DNA of 64,000 nucleotides from Amycolatopsis palatopharyngis (lineage in GTDB: Bacteria; Actinomycetota; Actinomycetes; Mycobacteriales; Pseudonocardiaceae). Both the position numbers and the translations under genes were made by a program. The notes beneath the pieces were generated by a model, which saw only the letters and a program-made list of their open reading frames with translations, had not been told where the DNA came from and did not search any database. Of this stretch, positions 1 through 7,803 are shown piece by piece (position 1 is the stretch's first letter; the number at the start of each line of letters is the position of its first letter). Location: NCBI RefSeq assembly GCF_003385185.1, contig NZ_PQHZ01000022.1, positions 1 through 64,000 of the forward strand, in the 5' to 3' direction.

Positions 1-66
1 CTGTCTCAGGATCGGTGTCTTTGGCTCGGACACGCCGGACTGGTTCCGGCGGGATGGGCACAGTGA

Positions 67-438
67 GTGATGACATCTGATGTTGTGAGCGCTGAGGAGA
101 AGACCACCAGGCCGGCGAGGACGTCGTCGGCGCAGGAGCAGTTGGCGGCCGCGATGGTTGCTCAGGCGCAGGAGCAGGGCTTGGCCCTGACCCCGGACGG
201 GCTGCTGAAGCAGCTGACCAAGACGGTCTTGGAGACCGCGTTGAACGCGGAGATGACCGATCACCTCGGGCATGCCAAGCACCAGGATGAGCCCGGTCGC
301 GTCGGCAGGAACAAGCGCAATGGCGTTCGGTCGAAGACGGTGGTGTCGGACGCGGTGGGCGAAGTCGAGGTGGCGGTGCTGCGGGACCGGGAGGGGTCGT
401 TTGACCCGGTGATCGTGAAGAAGCGGCAGCGCAGGTGA
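67..438 (+). pseudogene. IS256-family transposase, N-terminal fragment
   Basis: This 123-codon frame matches the N-terminus of IS256-type (mutator) transposases: LLKQLTKTVLETALNAEMTDHLGH, followed by RNKRNGVRSKTV and FDPVIVKKRQRR. Full-length members have roughly 400 residues with a DDE catalytic core. Here the reading stops directly after the KKRQRR stretch, so the whole catalytic domain is missing. The sequence downstream does not resume the family pattern in any frame, which points to a deletion rather than a simple frameshift. The upstream inverted repeat is not visible and may lie before the window. The fragment cannot encode an active transposase. It marks the left edge as an old mobile region next to the ATPase remnant and the broken tRNA-Lys. 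Its identity is recognised from family knowledge. Confidence 0.85.
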
Positions 439-483
439 GGGTGTGTCCGGCATGCCTAACCACCCTCCGGGAAGCACCCCACA

Positions 484-1141
484 TTCCTCAGCCAACGTAA
501 CAACCTAATGCGTCAGCAACAGACCGCAGCCGCCAACCTCGAACGGGCATGCACCGCCGATCAAGATGCTCGATAGCCTCGACCGCCGCGGCGCTGCAGT
601 CACACGGCTCGAAACCGCCCTCAAGGCCCTGCGCGGGGAGCTGGAACAAGCCACAGTGCAACCCGACCGGAACGACGTCATCCACCGCATCAGCGAGCGG
701 TACGCGGGAATCCTGTCCTCGTGGCGATACCCCAAGCTCGAACAAGCCTTCGTGGACAACAACCTCGTGCCCTACATGTGAGGCTCGAGTTATATCCACG
801 CCTCATCGGGTGGGCGCACCCTGATCTCATTGGCATGGATCTTGTCCGTCTTCGAAATCGCATGGGAGACCGGCAGTGCTCACCCCGGCTTCCTCATGAT
901 CGACAGCCCGCAGAAGAACCCCGGCCAAGGCGGCGACCGTGACGCCGAGTTCGCCGACAGTGTGGCCGTCGCGGACTTTTACAAACACCTACACCACTGG
1001 CTAACAGGGCCCGGTCAGGGCGCCCAAATCCTCGTGGTCGACAACGCCCCACCAACCTCAGCCGACAACGACATCGTCGTCCGCTTCTCGCGACGAGCTG
1101 ACCAGCCACCGTACGGGTTAATCGAGGATGAGGTGGCATGA
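484..1141 (+). pseudogene. SMC/AAA-type ATPase C-terminal remnant, frameshifted and stop-interrupted
   Basis: Two frames together read like the C-terminal part of a long coiled-coil ATPase. The first runs from about 484 to 572 (MRQQQTAAANLERACTADQD). The reading then shifts to the frame holding MLDSLDRRGAAV and a heptad-like stretch. A TGA at 779-781 interrupts NLVPYM, after which the same frame continues with SSGGRTLISLAW (signature-like), FLMIDSPQKN (Walker B-like) and a PPYGLIEDE tail up to the stop at 1139-1141. One frameshift plus one nonsense change mean it is not functional. The head motifs resemble SMC/RecN-like ATPases of defence or mobile-element systems. That functional class is an inference; the broken frames are seen directly. 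The N-terminal ATP-binding half is absent. Confidence 0.6.
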
Positions 1142-1479
1142 CCCGCCATCGTGCAACCGCAGGGTTTACTACCGCACGTTCGGGTGCGGCGTCGGTACGT
1201 AGAACGAACCTGCTTCGACGGCCTTAACCAGGCGATCGGCAGGCACACGCTAACTGATCGAGATGCTTGGACACCCCGACGCAACGCAAGACCCCTGGAG
1301 TGGTGTCCTTTGGGGCCCTTCGACAAGGCCGATGTCGGTCTCCGATTGGGCTCCGTTGCTCACAGAGCGTCCGTTACGCCGCGACACTGCCCGACACCAA
1401 CGCTGGCAAAATGTACCGCCTGACATGCACAGATCAGCCCTAGGCGACACTGTTTGACATCCAGTGACACGGCGTTTAC
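1142..1479. other. Non-coding junction between the mobile remnant and the broken tRNA-Lys
   Basis: I see no convincing gene here; the short open frames have no recognisable family features. The 9-bp string gcgacactg occurs at 1381-1389 and again at 1444-1452, and related gtgtca strings cluster near 1455-1470. This could reflect a degraded insertion-sequence end, but no clear terminal inverted repeat pair is visible. The right boundary coincides with the breakpoint of the tRNA-Lys gene. Confidence 0.4.
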
Positions 1480-1522
1480 AGGGATTAAAAGTCCCTTGCT
1501 CTACCAACTGAGCTAGCGGCCC
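1480..1522 (-). pseudogene. tRNA-Lys(TTT), 5' half only
   Basis: Reading the minus strand from 1522 gives acceptor arm GGGCCGC, TA, D-arm GCTC-AGTTGGTA-GAGC, then anticodon arm AGGGA-CTTTTAA-TCCCT with anticodon TTT. All these elements are canonical. After TCCCT at 1480 the sequence continues GTAAACGCCGTG, with no variable loop, no GGTTCGA T-arm and no 3' acceptor strand complementary to GGGCCGC. The gene is therefore cut exactly at the end of the anticodon stem and cannot give a tRNA. Integrative elements often recombine inside tRNA genes near this point, so this is probably a scar of an integration or excision event. An intact tRNA-Lys(TTT) must exist elsewhere. Confidence 0.85.
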
Positions 1523-1699
1523 TCCGCCAGTCTAACGGGTGCTCTACAGCGAGTGAGCACGCTGGGTCCGGTCAGCGCGTCGGCCGGACTTGATCTCCGC
1601 TCAGACCCATCGCGACCCGCCGCGACACCTGCGGCGGAACACCCGAGCAGGTTCCACCGGTGGTGTCGCGGCGGGTCGCGCGTGTCGTTTCTTCGCCGG

Positions 1700-2161
1700 T
1701 CAGCTGCCCGGACGTTCCACGTCGCCGCGCCAGGCGCCGGTCTCCTGGCCTCGCTCCTCGATGAAGCTCTTGAAGCGCTTCATGTCTCCGGAGACCCGGG
1801 CGTCCACGACGCCGAGCTTGTCGCCGACGTTCTCCGTGAAGCCCTCCGGGTCGATGTCCATCTGCGCGGTGACCCGGGTCTTGTCGTCGTCCAGCCGGTG
1901 GAACGTGATCACACCGGCGTGCTTCGGCCCGGACTCGGTCGTCCACGCGACTCGTTCGTCCGGGTGCTGCTCGGTGATGGTCGCGTCGAACTCGCGCGTG
2001 GCGCCACCGACCTTGACCACCCAGTGGGTGTGCTGGTCGTCCAGCTGCTCGATCCTGTCGACGCCTTCCATGAATTCGGGGAACGACTCGAACTGCGTCC
2101 ATTGGTTGTACGCGGCCCGCACCGGCACGTTGACTTCCACCGACTTCGTCACGGCGCTCAT
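1700..2161 (-). CDS. SRPBCC (polyketide cyclase/START-like) family protein
   Basis: This 153-aa protein begins MSAVTKSVEVNVPVRAAYNQWTQFESFPEFM. That is the typical opening of the SRPBCC/cyclase-dehydrase fold, where the first strand is followed by a helix and the F-P-x-F-M motif. Later segments (WVVKVGGATREFDATI and VTFHRLDD-type strands) fit the ligand-cavity beta sheet. The start is well supported by a GGAGG sequence six bases before the ATG. Family members bind hydrophobic ligands or act as small cyclases, and some mycobacterial relatives are toxins of Rv0910 type; the specific role here is unknown. The C-terminal 30 residues (GQETGAWRGDVERPGS) are polar and likely flexible. It is transcribed alone, in the same direction as the next gene to the right. 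Confidence 0.8.
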   Translation of the reverse strand: MSAVTKSVEVNVPVRAAYNQWTQFESFPEFMEGVDRIEQLDDQHTHWVVKVGGATREFDATITEQHPDERVAWTTESGPKHAGVITFHRLDDDKTRVTAQMDIDPEGFTENVGDKLGVVDARVSGDMKRFKSFIEERGQETGAWRGDVERPGS

Positions 2162-2270
2162 CGATTTCCTCCCTGGGCGAACTCTGGTTGTTCGCGGAAC
2201 GGTTGTGCGTCGAACTGCAGGCGGTTACCCGTGAGTCGAGGCGATAAACGGCAGCCGAATGCGTACGCCG

Positions 2271-3119
2271 TCAGTCCAGGGCGGAAAGGTTCCGTTCGGC
2301 CTCGGCGAAGGCACGCTCGGTCTTCTCTGTGTCCGCTCTCGCCGTTTCCGTCGCGCGATGCGCCTTCTCCTCGGCCCGTTCGGCCTCCCGCAGCCGCTTT
2401 CTGGCGTCGTCGCGCGCTTGTTTCGCGTCGCGCAGCGCTTCCCGTGCTTTCGTGCGTTCGGCCTTCAGCCGGGCCAGTTCGGCCCGCTCCGCCGCCTTCT
2501 CCCTGCGTCTGTCCTCTTTGTCCTGTGCGGCCCGCTCGTCCTGCTTTTGCCTTGCCGGCGCAGGTTTGGCCGCTGCCTGCTTTCGTTCCGGCGGGCGACG
2601 AGCCGGCGCCTTCCCCCTGGCGGCTGTCGCGGCGGACAGCCAGCGCTCCGGAGTGCCTTCGCCGGGGTTCAACGTGGTGGCCAACCTGCCCTCGATGAGG
2701 GTCCTGGCCGCGCCTGGATCGGCGAGCGCTGCCTCCAACGTCTCGGCGATCTCCCTCGACACGGCATCGCTGACCCGTACTCCGAGTGCCCTCCCCACGG
2801 CCCGCGCCTCGTCCGTCAGTGCCTCTATCAGGTCGTGCCGTTGTCGCGAGAGCGTGCGCAGCTCGTCGCCGTCCAGCTCGGTGTGTGCCTTGCGCAGTGC
2901 CTCGCCGAGTTGTTCGAGCCTGCCGACCTCCTCCGCGCGTTCCCTGGCCAGCTGGTTCGCGAGCCAGGCCGCGGTAGTCGGCTTACGCAGCCCCCGGATC
3001 CTCGTCGCCAGCTGCTGCTGGCCCGCCGCTTTCGCCTCGTCGGCGCGTTCGTTGCGCAGGGCGGTGAACTCCTCCCGCGCGCCGCCGTAGAGCTCGTCGG
3101 CCACCGACTCGAACTTCAT
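2271..3119 (-). CDS. Conserved coiled-coil protein of unknown function
   Basis: This 282-aa protein is made almost entirely of Ala/Glu/Arg/Lys-rich helix. The N-terminal 100 residues contain a conserved-looking patch, RGLRKPTTAAWLANQLAR, followed by acidic helices. Residues from about 165 to the end form a long charged coiled coil (repeated EKAxRAxETARAxTEK-like heptads). No catalytic motif, signal peptide or membrane segment is visible. I recognise the RxLRKPTxAAWxxNxLAR patch from uncharacterised actinobacterial proteins but know no function for it. The start codon has only a weak ribosome-binding site; the first ATG of the frame was chosen because it opens with a conserved-looking MKFESVADELY segment. 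The 109-bp gap to the SRPBCC gene leaves room for separate promoters. Confidence 0.7.
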   Translation of the reverse strand: MKFESVADELYGGAREEFTALRNERADEAKAAGQQQLATRIRGLRKPTTAAWLANQLARERAEEVGRLEQLGEALRKAHTELDGDELRTLSRQRHDLIEALTDEARAVGRALGVRVSDAVSREIAETLEAALADPGAARTLIEGRLATTLNPGEGTPERWLSAATAARGKAPARRPPERKQAAAKPAPARQKQDERAAQDKEDRRREKAAERAELARLKAERTKAREALRDAKQARDDARKRLREAERAEEKAHRATETARADTEKTERAFAEAERNLSALD

Positions 3120-3227
3120 GCGGATCAGCTAAACACGAGTCCGATGTCACAGGCATGATCCGCGCGCCTCCGGGTACCTGAAACGGGCGAAGCCGCGCAC
3201 AACCGACGACCAAGCCGGAGCGAACAG

Positions 3228-3674
3228 ATGCTGACCGATCCGCAGAGCGCGACCGCACAGGGGCTGGCGCAGTACGTACGAGACGTCGCCCGCGAACTCG
3301 GCCTCAACGCCGCACACGGCTACTACGAACTCGACTCACCCGCAGGTGCCTACCTCGACCTGCAACGACGGCTGGCCGCCTTTCCGACCAGAGACGCCGC
3401 ACTGGTTTGGGACGAGGAGCACGGCTGGGCTCTCGGCGTGGACGCGCACAGCGGCCTCACCCTGGTCGTGTTGTCCCACCTCGGCGGCGAGGTCATCCCG
3501 TCACCCGCCGCCGTGGCGGACTTCGTGAGGGCGATGTTCGGCGGTCGCTGGCCCGGCCAGGCCGGGCCACCCCGGCTCCGGCGTGCGGGCGCGCAGGACA
3601 GCCTCGAGGCCGAACTCGCGGCATACGCCCGCACGCCGGCCGATCCGGAACGCATCGGGGTGGCTCCGGCTTGA
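3228..3674 (+). CDS. DUF6292 family protein
   Basis: This 148-aa protein is divergent from the coiled-coil gene. Its central part (YVRDVARELG, AHGYYELDSPAGAYLDL, VWDEEHGWALGV, HLGGEVIPSPAAVADFV) matches the pattern I associate with DUF6292. These small soluble proteins are common in Pseudonocardiaceae, where they often occur in several copies. The function is unknown. No signal peptide or membrane segment is seen. The ATG at 3228 follows a purine-rich GGAGCGAACAG sequence. The C-terminal 30 residues (SLEAELAAYARTPADPERIG) look helical and variable. It converges with the MFS gene, with only seven bases between the stop codons, so the two genes must share a termination region. Confidence 0.75.
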   Translation: MLTDPQSATAQGLAQYVRDVARELGLNAAHGYYELDSPAGAYLDLQRRLAAFPTRDAALVWDEEHGWALGVDAHSGLTLVVLSHLGGEVIPSPAAVADFVRAMFGGRWPGQAGPPRLRRAGAQDSLEAELAAYARTPADPERIGVAPA

Positions 3675-3681
3675 CGGGTAC

Positions 3682-4962
3682 TCAGGCAGCCGCCGCCGCC
3701 AGCTCCGGCGTAGCCGTTTCAGGCTCGGCGTCGCGTGCCTTGCTACCGCTGGGCTTGCGCAGGACGGTGGCGGCGATTCCGGTGACGATCAGGGTGGTGA
3801 GACCCGCCATCAGCAGCGCCGGCTGGGGGCCCAGCTCGTCGCACAGCCAGCCCAGCAACGGAGCGCCAGTCGCGCCGGCCGCCGCGGCGATCGCACCCTC
3901 GACCGCCAGTACCCGGCCACGCATGTCGTCGGCGCAACCCAGCTGCAACAGCGTGGTTTTCGTGGTGTCGATCAGTACGGCTCCGGCCGCGATCGGCAGG
4001 ATCAGCGCGGCGAACCCGAGCACACCCGGGATCAACCCACTGGCCGCCTGCAGGACGCTGGTGACAGCGGCGGCGCCGAGTAGGAGCGGAATGGTGAGTT
4101 CGCGCGCCCGCGCCGCGAAGATCCCGCCGATCACCGTGCCGACAGCGAAGATCGACGACAACATTCCGTACCCCGCGGCACCAGTCCCCAGCGGGCCCTC
4201 GGTCATCGCGGCCATGGTGACCTGGTAGTTCCGGCCGAGGCTCGACAGTACGAAGCCGAGGGTGAACAGCAGTACGAGTACTCGTTGCCGTCGCAGGTAC
4301 GCGAGCCCGGCCCGTACGCCGGCGCGTTCCGGGGTACTGACCGCGAGTTCGTGCAGTTCTCCCTTGCGCATCACCAGAATCGTCACGATCACCGCGACGA
4401 AGGTCGCGCTGTTGAACACGAACAGCAGGGCGGCCCCCGTCGCGGCCGCCAGTACGCCCGCGAGGCTCATGCCGAGCACGCGGCCGGTCGAGCTGATGAT
4501 CGAGTTCAATGCGAGCGCGTTACCGAGATCCTTCCGTGGCACCACCTGTCCCGCGAACCGGCCCAGCGCCGGTCCTTCGAACGTGCCGATGAGCCCGGAG
4601 ACGACGGTGAGTCCGTAGATGGCGCTCAACGGCACGTGGGTGAACACCATCAGCGCGAGAAGAAGGGCGATGACCAGGTGTAACGACTCCCCGAGCACGA
4701 TGATCCGCTGGGGTTTGAACCGATCGGCGAGTGCGCCCGCCCATGGGCCGAGAAGCAGCGAGGGCAGGGTGCTCAACAACACCGAAAGGCCCACCGAGGC
4801 AGCGGACCCGGTCCGGTCCATCACCACCCAGTTCAGGCCGAGTACCTGCATCCACGTTCCGGTGACCGAGATCAGATCGGCCGTGGCCCAGAGGCGGTAG
4901 TTGTGATTTCCGAGCGCACGCAGCATCGGCGGCAGATTTCGCCGCAAGAGTTGTCCTTTCAC
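3682..4962 (-). CDS. MFS transporter, DHA3/EntS-like exporter
   Basis: This 426-aa integral membrane protein has about 12 predicted helices. It opens with LGNHNYRLWATADLISVTGTWMQ, typical of the drug:H+ antiporter-3 / EntS-type branch of the major facilitator superfamily. The loop between helices 2 and 3 has the GALADRFKPQRI motif (motif A variant). The family exports drugs, siderophores or other small molecules using the proton gradient; the substrate here cannot be told from sequence. The C-terminus ends in a polar Ala/Glu-rich tail. The first codon is GTG, but an AAAGGA six bases before a TTG at 4947 suggests that TTG could be the real start, shortening the protein by five residues. It stands alone and converges with DUF6292. 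Confidence 0.85.
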   Translation of the reverse strand: MKGQLLRRNLPPMLRALGNHNYRLWATADLISVTGTWMQVLGLNWVVMDRTGSAASVGLSVLLSTLPSLLLGPWAGALADRFKPQRIIVLGESLHLVIALLLALMVFTHVPLSAIYGLTVVSGLIGTFEGPALGRFAGQVVPRKDLGNALALNSIISSTGRVLGMSLAGVLAAATGAALLFVFNSATFVAVIVTILVMRKGELHELAVSTPERAGVRAGLAYLRRQRVLVLLFTLGFVLSSLGRNYQVTMAAMTEGPLGTGAAGYGMLSSIFAVGTVIGGIFAARARELTIPLLLGAAAVTSVLQAASGLIPGVLGFAALILPIAAGAVLIDTTKTTLLQLGCADDMRGRVLAVEGAIAAAAGATGAPLLGWLCDELGPQPALLMAGLTTLIVTGIAATVLRKPSGSKARDAEPETATPELAAAAA

Positions 4963-5223
4963 AGGGAGCCGGAGCGCGCGCTCAGGGGCAGCGGACCCAG
5001 CGGGAGATGATCGATATGCCCCGGCTTTCCCCGGGCGACGCCACGCTACCGGTCACCCCGCGTATGCACCCTCATCTGTGATGGTCGCAATTCTATGGTC
5101 CTGACCTGCTAACACTTCTTCTTCTGGTGGATGACGTCACAGAACGTGACATTCGCCATTGATGTTGACCTCGAGCTTTGTAGAGGTTCTAGCGTTGGAA
5201 CTCACTGACCTCGGGAGATCCAC

Positions 5224-6207
5224 ATGCACGCCATCCGGCAGTACGAATTCGGTCCCGTCGAGACCCTGCGTCACGAGGAGATGAAAGACCCGCGCCCGGA
5301 AGCCGGACAGGTTCGGATCGCGGTCGCCGCGGCGGGGGTGCACCTCCTGGACACCGTCATCCGTTCCGGACGCTCCGGCGGGCCGTTCCCGTTGCCGGAA
5401 CTGCCGATGACCCCGGGCAGGGAGGTCGCGGGCGTGGTCGACGAACTGGGCGAAGGCGTGGACGAGCACTGGCTGGACAAGCGGGTGGTCGCACACCTCG
5501 GGCAGGCCAGTGGTGGCTACGCCGAACTCGCCGTGGTGCAGGCCGCGTCGCTGCACGAGTTGCCCGCGGAGGCAGATTTCGCGGCGGCCGTCGCGATGAT
5601 CGGCACCGGCCGCACGACCATGGGCGTCCTGGATGTCGCCGCACTCTCGGCGGACGACGTCGTTCTGGTGCCCGCCGCCGCGGGCGGTGTCGGCAATCTG
5701 CTCGTGCAGGATGCGCGGAGGGTGGGTGCGACGGTGATCGGCCTCGCCGGCGGGCAGGCCAAGATCGAACTGGTTCGCTCGCTCGGCGCCGACGCCGCCG
5801 TCGACTACACCGAGGAGAACTGGCCGGAGGAGGTGCGGGCCGCGCTGGACGGGCGCGAGCTCAGCGTCGTACTCGACGGTGTCGGCGGCAGCGTGGGGCA
5901 GACCGCACTCGAACTACTGGGCATCGGCGGCCGGGTGATCACGTTCGGCTGGTCGTCGGGTGAGCCGATCCGGATCACCACGGAGATCCTCTACTCGCGT
6001 GGTCTTACGGCGTCCGTCGCCGTCGGCCCGCGCATCCTGCGCCGGCCCGGGGGCCTTCGTGGTCTGGAGACCGAATCGCTCGCCGCGCTCGCGACAGGGC
6101 GGTTGTCCCCGCGGATACACCCGCCGTACCCGCTCGCCGAAGCCGCCGCCGCGCACGCCGCACTGGAGGACAGGGCGACCACCGGCAAGGTCGTCCTCGC
6201 GCCGTGA
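5224..6207 (+). CDS. Zinc-independent MDR oxidoreductase (quinone reductase-like)
   Basis: This 327-aa protein of the medium-chain dehydrogenase/reductase superfamily has an N-terminal GroES-like domain (HAIRQYEFGPVETLRHEE to PGREVAGVVDELG). A Rossmann domain follows, with VLVPAAAGGVGNLLVQDARRVGATVIGLAG as the NADPH-binding glycine motif. The zinc-ligand cysteines of alcohol dehydrogenases are missing, which is typical of quinone oxidoreductase (QOR)-like and enoyl-reductase members. The likely reaction is NADPH-dependent reduction of a quinone or an alpha,beta-unsaturated carbonyl. The ATG follows GGGAG at about eight bases. The upstream 260 bp hold a perfect TGACGTCA at 5132-5139 and a TTGACC at 5165-5170 that could be a -35 element. 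A 77-bp gap separates it from the crotonase gene, so co-transcription is possible. Confidence 0.88.
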   Translation: MHAIRQYEFGPVETLRHEEMKDPRPEAGQVRIAVAAAGVHLLDTVIRSGRSGGPFPLPELPMTPGREVAGVVDELGEGVDEHWLDKRVVAHLGQASGGYAELAVVQAASLHELPAEADFAAAVAMIGTGRTTMGVLDVAALSADDVVLVPAAAGGVGNLLVQDARRVGATVIGLAGGQAKIELVRSLGADAAVDYTEENWPEEVRAALDGRELSVVLDGVGGSVGQTALELLGIGGRVITFGWSSGEPIRITTEILYSRGLTASVAVGPRILRRPGGLRGLETESLAALATGRLSPRIHPPYPLAEAAAAHAALEDRATTGKVVLAP

Positions 6208-6284
6208 CCGTGCTCGTTCCGTTAGGGTGGCAGCGATAGTTACCGACGAGTAGCACGCCTGCGCCAATCACGGGAGGATCGCCC

Positions 6285-7073
6285 ATGTCCCATCGGATCA
6301 CAGTCGAGCGAGACGGTCACGTACTGCTCATCGGCGTCGATCGCGCGGCCAAACGCAATGCCTGGGATCTGCGGACGATCTCCGAGCTCGGCGCGGCCTA
6401 TGACCAGCTCGCCGCCGACGACGACCTGCGAGTCGGGGTCGTCTACGGGCACGGCGAGCACTTCAGCGCGGGCCTCGACCTCACCGACGTCTTCCCGGCT
6501 GTGCGAGAGCACGGACCCGGTGCGCTCTCCGGCGATGGCAAGCACGATCCGTTCGGGCTGTGGAAGGAGCCGGTCGGCAAGCCGATCGTGCTGGCCGTGC
6601 AGGGCATCGCGTTCACCCTCTCCATCGAGCTCGCGCTCGCCAGCGACATCGTGGTGGCGGCCGAGGACGTGCGGTTCCGGCAGTTGGAGATCGGCCGAGG
6701 GATCATCCCGTTCGGCGGTGCGACCCTGCGTGCCCCCGCACAGCTCGGCTGGGGCAACGCCATGCGGTTCCTGCTGACCGGCGAGGAGTTCGGCGCGGCT
6801 GAGGCACACCGGATCGGCCTCGTGCAGGAGGTCGTCCCGGCGGGAACGCAGCTCGACAGGGCGAAGGAGCTCGCCACGCTGATCGCCGCGCAGGCCCCGA
6901 TGGGCGTGCAGGGGACGCTGGCGAACGCGCGGGTGGCGCTGCGGTCCGGCTCCGAACGGGAGGCCGCCGAGCACCTGAGTGGCCTGCTGCCCGGCATCGT
7001 CGGCAGCGAGGACGCCGAGGAGGGCGTGCGTAGCTTCGTCGAGCGCAGGCAGGCCGAGTTCACCGGCCGCTGA
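6285..7073 (+). CDS. Crotonase / enoyl-CoA hydratase family protein
   Basis: This 262-aa crotonase-fold protein has the CoA-binding and oxyanion segments HGEHFSAGLDL and VQGIAFTLSIELALASDIVVAAE, followed by the helix region QLEIGRGIIPFGGATLRAP. Canonical enoyl-CoA hydratases carry two glutamates in the second and third segments. Here the E in QLEIGRG is near the expected catalytic place, while the usual G-G-G-x-E-L motif reads A-F-T-L-S-I-E-L, so the exact chemistry is uncertain (hydratase, isomerase or other acyl-CoA reaction). The ATG has a GGGAGGATCG ribosome-binding site. The gene sits 77 bp after the MDR oxidoreductase, and the two could form a short acyl-CoA pathway unit. A perfect hairpin at 7083-7118 terminates it. 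Confidence 0.85.
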   Translation: MSHRITVERDGHVLLIGVDRAAKRNAWDLRTISELGAAYDQLAADDDLRVGVVYGHGEHFSAGLDLTDVFPAVREHGPGALSGDGKHDPFGLWKEPVGKPIVLAVQGIAFTLSIELALASDIVVAAEDVRFRQLEIGRGIIPFGGATLRAPAQLGWGNAMRFLLTGEEFGAAEAHRIGLVQEVVPAGTQLDRAKELATLIAAQAPMGVQGTLANARVALRSGSEREAAEHLSGLLPGIVGSEDAEEGVRSFVERRQAEFTGR

Positions 7074-7082
7074 GTCGTATCA

Positions 7083-7118
7083 GCGGTCAGGGCCACCGGC
7101 TCCGGTGGCCCTGACCGC
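7083..7118. terminator. Bidirectional hairpin terminator
   Basis: A perfect 17-bp inverted repeat (GCGGTCAGGGCCACCGG and its complement, with a two-base centre) lies between the convergent crotonase and redoxin genes. No U-tract follows, as is common for actinomycete terminators. Confidence 0.75.
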
Positions 7119-7135
7119 CTCAACGCCGCGGTGCC

Positions 7136-7390
7136 TCAACGCCGCAGTGCCGCGGAGAGCTCCGCGTCGGACGGCTCCACCAGGTGGGTGCCGTCGGGCC
7201 AGACGACGGTCGGGATCCGCCGCTGACCACCCTGCAGTCGCCGCACCGCCGCCGCGGCGGCCTCATCGGCCTCGACATCGACGTAGGAGTAGTTCACGCC
7301 CTCGCGGTCCAGCAGTGCGCGGCTGCGCCGGACGTCCGGACACCACCCCGCGCCGTAGACGGTGAGCTGGTCGACGTCGGGAGTGGTCAT
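7136..7390 (-). CDS. Glutaredoxin/mycoredoxin-like protein with monothiol CPDV site
   Basis: This 84-aa thioredoxin-fold protein begins MTTPDVDQLTVYGAGWCPDVRRSR. Cys17 sits where glutaredoxins carry the N-terminal catalytic cysteine, but the second position of the CxxC motif is Val20, so the active site is monothiol. The cis-proline motif RIPTVVW and the C-terminal GTHLVEPSDAEL (GSD-like glutathione or mycothiol contact region) fit mycoredoxins, which reduce mycothiol mixed disulfides in actinomycetes. The start at 7390 was chosen over an upstream ATG because GAGGAGG precedes it at ideal spacing. It is divergent from the Cys-rich gene 86 bp away, so the two may share redox or metal-stress control. 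Confidence 0.82.
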   Translation of the reverse strand: MTTPDVDQLTVYGAGWCPDVRRSRALLDREGVNYSYVDVEADEAAAAAVRRLQGGQRRIPTVVWPDGTHLVEPSDAELSAALRR

Positions 7391-7476
7391 CGTGGCCTCC
7401 TCGGTGCCCGAGGTTTCGGGCTGGACGTATGCGGTCATCCCTATCCGAGCATGCCCCAGTGAAGGAAAGGATCACC

Positions 7477-7728
7477 ATGGACGTCTGCGAGGTCTGCGGG
7501 AACACCTACGATCAGTCGTTCGAGATCCACACCCGCGACGGCGCGAAGCACACCTTCGACTCGTTCGAGTGCGCGATCCATCAGCTTGCCCCCATCTGCG
7601 AGCACTGCCGCTGCCGCGTGGTCGGTCACGGTGTCCAGGTGGACGGACATTTCTTCTGCTGTGCGCACTGCTCGAGGCAGAGCAGCGTGGGCAGCGAGAA
7701 GATCCGCGACGCGGTGAGCACCAGCTAG
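7477..7728 (+). CDS. Cys-rich metallothionein/zinc-ribbon-like protein
   Basis: This 83-aa protein has nine cysteines: CEVC at 4-7, FEC at 32, CEHCRC at 41-46, CC at 61-62 and C65, plus several histidines. The C-terminal half, CEHCRC-x14-FFCCAHC, resembles bacterial SmtA-like metallothioneins. The first half (HTFDSFECAI) resembles a TRASH-type metal-binding finger. Binding of Zn or Cu is therefore likely; a catalytic role is not suggested. The ATG at 7477 has GAAGGAAAGG upstream and gives the compact protein; an earlier ATG in frame has no such site. It is divergent from the monothiol redoxin gene and is followed by a strong hairpin at 7740-7768. Confidence 0.78.
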   Translation: MDVCEVCGNTYDQSFEIHTRDGAKHTFDSFECAIHQLAPICEHCRCRVVGHGVQVDGHFFCCAHCSRQSSVGSEKIRDAVSTS

Positions 7729-7739
7729 GCCGGCCTCAG

Positions 7740-7768
7740 GAGTTCCCCAATGTGGCATTGGGGAACTC
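7740..7768. terminator. Hairpin with CCAATGTGGCATTGG core
   Basis: There is a perfect 13-bp inverted repeat (GAGTTCCCCAATG / CATTGGGGAACTC) with a three-base loop. It lies between the Cys-rich gene and convergent pruB. A second, degenerate copy of the core (CCCCAACGCCACATTGGG) follows at about 7774-7792, so this looks like a repeat-family member serving as a shared terminator. Confidence 0.65.
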
Positions 7769-7803
7769 CAACGTCCCCAACGCCACATTGGGAACAGCCG
7801 GCC

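Noticed and set aside
1381..1452. Insertion-sequence terminal repeats from the repeated gcgacactg
   Set aside because: Only a 9-bp direct repeat is visible, with no inverted partner, target duplication or transposase in the right place.
1553..2698. Long rightward open frame of 381 codons
   Set aside because: It is antisense to the SRPBCC and coiled-coil genes and rich in Arg/Pro/Ala with no family pattern, as expected from high-GC shadows.
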